Below, one piece after another: positions 61,951 through 64,000 of a stretch of 64,000 nt of DNA (position 1 is its first letter; each line of letters starts with the position of its first letter). The stretch is from VAZQ01 sp963785745. GTDB taxonomy: Bacteria > Pseudomonadota > Alphaproteobacteria > Rhizobiales > Xanthobacteraceae. The notes under the pieces are model-generated. The model did not search any database and was not told where the DNA came from. It was given only the letters and a program-made list of their open reading frames with translations. Position numbers and translations under genes: made by a program. The stretch is taken from NCBI GenBank assembly GCA_963785745.1, contig CAWAWR010000025.1, forward strand, positions 17,490 through 81,489. The letters are read 5' to 3'.

Positions 61951-62703
61951 ATGAAGAAAGTTCTGTACGTGAGTATCAGTCTGGTTGCGCTGCTGCGCGC
62001 GGCGACGGCGAACGCCGCCGACATGCCGCGCCGCCTGCCGGCGGAGCCGGTGTCGATGGGGTTTAGCTGGACCGGCTTCTATGTCGGTACCCACACCGGC
62101 GTCGCGGTCGGCCGCAGCACGACGTCGAACGTCGCGCCTTACGGCGGGTTCGATGCCGGCGTTCCGATGAGCTACGACCTCAATCCGGTCAGCATCTTCG
62201 GCGGCGGCCAGTTCGGCTACAACTGGCAGCTTGGCGCCTATGTGATCGGTCTTGAATCCGACATCGGCTATCTCGGCCTGCGCGAGACCATCCGGCCCGC
62301 GCCCGATGACTACGTGTCGCTCCGCTACGGCTGGTTCGGCACCGTCACCGGCCGCCTCGGCCTGACCTATGACCGCATCCTCGGCTACGTGAAGGGCGGT
62401 ATGGCGGTCGCGAGCATCACCAACACCGCGAGCGATCTGACCGGTGCGGGCGCGTTCAACCCGACGGACTACAGCCAGGTCAACAAGACCCGCGTCGGCT
62501 GGACGGTCGGCTCGGGCTTTGAATACGCGATCGCGCCGGCCTGGTCGGTGAAGTCCGAGTACATGTACATGGACTTCGGCAAGACCCGCTCCACCAACCT
62601 CGACGGCGACGCGTTCACCCACCGCAACCAGGTCCACACCTGGAAGGTCGGCCTGAACTATCGCTGGGGCGTGCAGCCGCAGGCGATCGTCGCCCGCTAC
62701 TGA
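61951..62703 (+). CDS. Outer-membrane beta-barrel porin-like protein, Omp31/Omp25 type
   Basis: 250-residue protein with a signal peptide (MKKVLYVSISLVALLRAATA, then NAADMPRR) and an eight-stranded barrel pattern. Family landmarks are FSWTGFYVGTHTGVAVGRS, FGGGQFGYNWQLGAYVIGLE, SDIGYLGL, GTVTGRLGLTYDRILGYVKG, GWTVGSGFEYAIAPAWSVKS and VHTWKVGLNYRWG at the C-terminus. Such proteins are abundant surface antigens in Brucella and structural barrels elsewhere. GAAGGGACG precedes the ATG by about 6 bases. A strong terminator follows. Monocistronic. Confidence 0.92.
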   Translation: MKKVLYVSISLVALLRAATANAADMPRRLPAEPVSMGFSWTGFYVGTHTGVAVGRSTTSNVAPYGGFDAGVPMSYDLNPVSIFGGGQFGYNWQLGAYVIGLESDIGYLGLRETIRPAPDDYVSLRYGWFGTVTGRLGLTYDRILGYVKGGMAVASITNTASDLTGAGAFNPTDYSQVNKTRVGWTVGSGFEYAIAPAWSVKSEYMYMDFGKTRSTNLDGDAFTHRNQVHTWKVGLNYRWGVQPQAIVARY

Positions 62704-62742
62704 GAACAACAACAACATAATAGAAAAACAAAAACGCCCTTG

Positions 62743-62769
62743 GGGCCGGCCTCGCGCCGGCCCTTTTTC
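62743..62769 (+). terminator. Rho-independent terminator after the outer-membrane protein gene
   Basis: GGGCCGGC pairs with GCCGGCCC across a five-base loop and is followed by TTTTTCTTTT. It lies 40 bases after the stop codon and terminates the highly expressed-looking outer-membrane protein transcript. Confidence 0.92.
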
Positions 62770-62800
62770 TTTTGCGTGATTTCCGAGCGCTACTCTCGAT

Positions 62801-62919
62801 CCGTCATCCTGAGGTGGCCGCGCAGCGGCCCTCGAAGGATGCACGGCCGAGGTGTTGCAGCAGCCGGGCCGTCGCCCTTCGAGGCTCGGCGCTTCGCGCC
62901 TCGCGCCTCAGGATGACGG
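62801..62919. repeat. Inverted repeat with CCGTCATCCTGAGG arms
   Basis: CCGTCATCCTGAGG at the left is mirrored by CCTCAGGATGACGG at the right. Inner segments CCTCGAAGGATG and CATCCTTCGAGG-like text (GCCCTTCGAGGCTCG) and GC-rich hairpins (GGCCGCGCAGCGGCC) lie between. It occupies the gap between the outer-membrane protein and the convergent esterase gene and resembles a dispersed palindromic element typical of this lineage. Confidence 0.8.
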
Positions 62920-62949
62920 AGATAGATCAAGTCCCGGCCCGGCGGAATC

Positions 62950-63847
62950 TCAAAGCTGTCCTTGCAGGAACTGAAGAACGCGCGGCGCCGCCATCCCGCT
63001 GAAGCTGCCCGGGATGTCGTGCGGATCGGACGAGAAGAAGTGCCCGGCGCCGGGCAGGATCACGCGCCGTGAATAGAAGCCGGCCTGGTTGAGCGCGGTC
63101 CAGAACTGCTCGGCCTGCGCCTTGTCGACGATGTCGTCGTCGGTGCCGTGGACCAGCAGGAAGCGCGTGCGGTTGCGGTCGACGGTGGCGTAGCTCACCG
63201 GCGAGGACTTCGAAGTAGAGCTTGCGGTTCTGCATCGGCGTGGCGCCGAGAAATTTCTCGCTGATCTGGTCGCGCGGCCGAGCGATCTGGTCGTGCTGCC
63301 ACTGCGCCAGCATGTCGTAGATGCCGTAGAAGCTGACCACGGTCTTCACGCCGGCCGGCACCGCCGCATGCGGCGCGTTCTGGTGCTCCGACTTGAACTG
63401 ATCGGGCGCGATGCCGACCAGCGACGCCAGATGCCCGCCGGCGCTGTCGCCTTGCAGGCCGATGCGGTCCGGGTCGGCGCCGAGCTCGGCGGCCTTGGCG
63501 CGCACGAACTGGATCGCCGCCTTCACGTCGTAGGCCGCTTTCGGATAGGTGCCGGCCTTCGCCAGCCGGTACTTGATGGCGAACAGCCCGATGCCATGCT
63601 TGGCGTACAACGGACCCCAGTGCCGGTAAGCCGCCGGGCTGCCGCCCTGCCAGCCGCCGCCATGAATCCCGATGACGATCGGCGCCTTGGCGACGTCCTT
63701 GGGCATGTAGAGGTCGCCGGTGAGCTTCACGCCGTCGTGCTCGACGTATTCGATATTGCTGCGGGTCGTGACCTGGTGCTGGGCGGACGCCGGACCGGCC
63801 GCGAGAACTGCTACGAACGCGAACGCAAAGACATGCCGCGATGTCAT
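62950..63847 (-). CDS. Exported alpha/beta hydrolase, carboxylesterase-like (frameshifted)
   Basis: 298 residues after correction. A signal peptide ends at AAGPASAQHQV. The alpha/beta hydrolase domain has the oxyanion motif VIGIHGGGWQGG, the nucleophile elbow LQGDSAGGHLASLVG, the acid region LVHGTDDDIVDKAQAE and the catalytic His in LPGAGHFFSS. These place it with the BD-FAE/hormone-sensitive lipase-like esterases. An extra base near 63205 splits the frame before PVSYATVDRNRTRF. GGGGAGG lies 8 bases before the ATG. The substrate is unknown; a secreted esterase acting on polymers or aromatic esters is plausible. Confidence 0.85.
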
Positions 63848-64000
63848 GAAAATACCTCCCCGTTTTGTCGTTGTTGAGCCCATCGTAGCGGCCCTCGGGA
63901 ACCTGTGAAGCGTACTGCGTGTGGGCAACTGAGGTCTGCGTTTCTTTGGGCTGGCGCTTCGCTCCCGTTCTCCCTATGTTCGTGCCTCCACCGGCGGACC

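Noticed and set aside
1..64000. CRISPR arrays, toxin-antitoxin modules, phage or insertion-sequence transposases
   Set aside because: No regularly spaced direct repeats and no recognisable transposase, integrase, Cas or toxin-antitoxin proteins were seen on either strand.

Overview
This 64 kb window is high-GC chromosomal DNA from an alphaproteobacterium of the order Hyphomicrobiales (Rhizobiales), most like the Bradyrhizobium/Rhodopseudomonas/Pseudolabrys neighbourhood. The reasons are the order ssb, marC, gyrA, coaD, two cyclophilins, queA, tgt; the sdhE-mfd pair divergent from recG; a LexA box of the GAAC-N7-GAAC type; IalB and Omp31-like proteins; an ndvB/ndvC-like cyclic beta-glucan locus; and many TctC/Bug solute-binding proteins. 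This assignment is an inference from gene content, not a computed phylogeny.

Layout. 1-4.1 kb: end of an acyl-CoA-dehydrogenase-like gene and three tandem Bug proteins, closed by two long palindromes. 4.1-12.5 kb: hspQ, two tandem IalB-like genes, a YejA-like binding protein, a divergent adenylate-forming protein, a GGDEF-like protein, a FrnE-type DsbA oxidoreductase and an exported RidA protein. 12.5-23.3 kb: housekeeping block with mfd, sdhE, a GlcG/HbpS-like gene, recG, a DUF502 protein, glmS and glmU. 23.4-31.5 kb: envelope block with the GH17 and GH17-GT2 proteins of a beta-1,3/1,6-glucan system and an SPFH protein. 31.5-34.8 kb: an M20 amidohydrolase, tRNA-Lys(TTT) and small unknown genes. 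34.8-43.2 kb: catabolic/redox region with a 3-hydroxybenzoate 6-hydroxylase-like flavoprotein, a zinc alcohol dehydrogenase, two secreted LVIVD-repeat proteins and a two-subunit molybdenum hydroxylase. 43.3-48.5 kb: tgt, queA, two cyclophilins and coaD. 48.5-54.9 kb: an accessory insert between coaD and gyrA with two small secreted proteins sharing a WPY/CLQR motif, an ankyrin protein, four more Bug proteins and a second GlcG-like gene. 55-64 kb: gyrA, marC, small membrane proteins, an SDR-DoxX protein, ssb, an outer-membrane beta-barrel and an esterase.

The most important technical observation is at least 21 single-base frameshifts in 15 genes, including the normally indispensable mfd and tgt. 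Nearly all are one-base insertions, and undoing them restores full-length families. They look like sequencing or assembly indels, so the affected genes are given as one feature each with the shift positions stated. Biologically the most interesting items are a TGT enzyme lacking all four zinc ligands, an adenylate-forming protein without a P-loop, the WPY/CLQR secreted protein pair, the glucan locus, orphan tandem Bug arrays, and several families of palindromic repeats.
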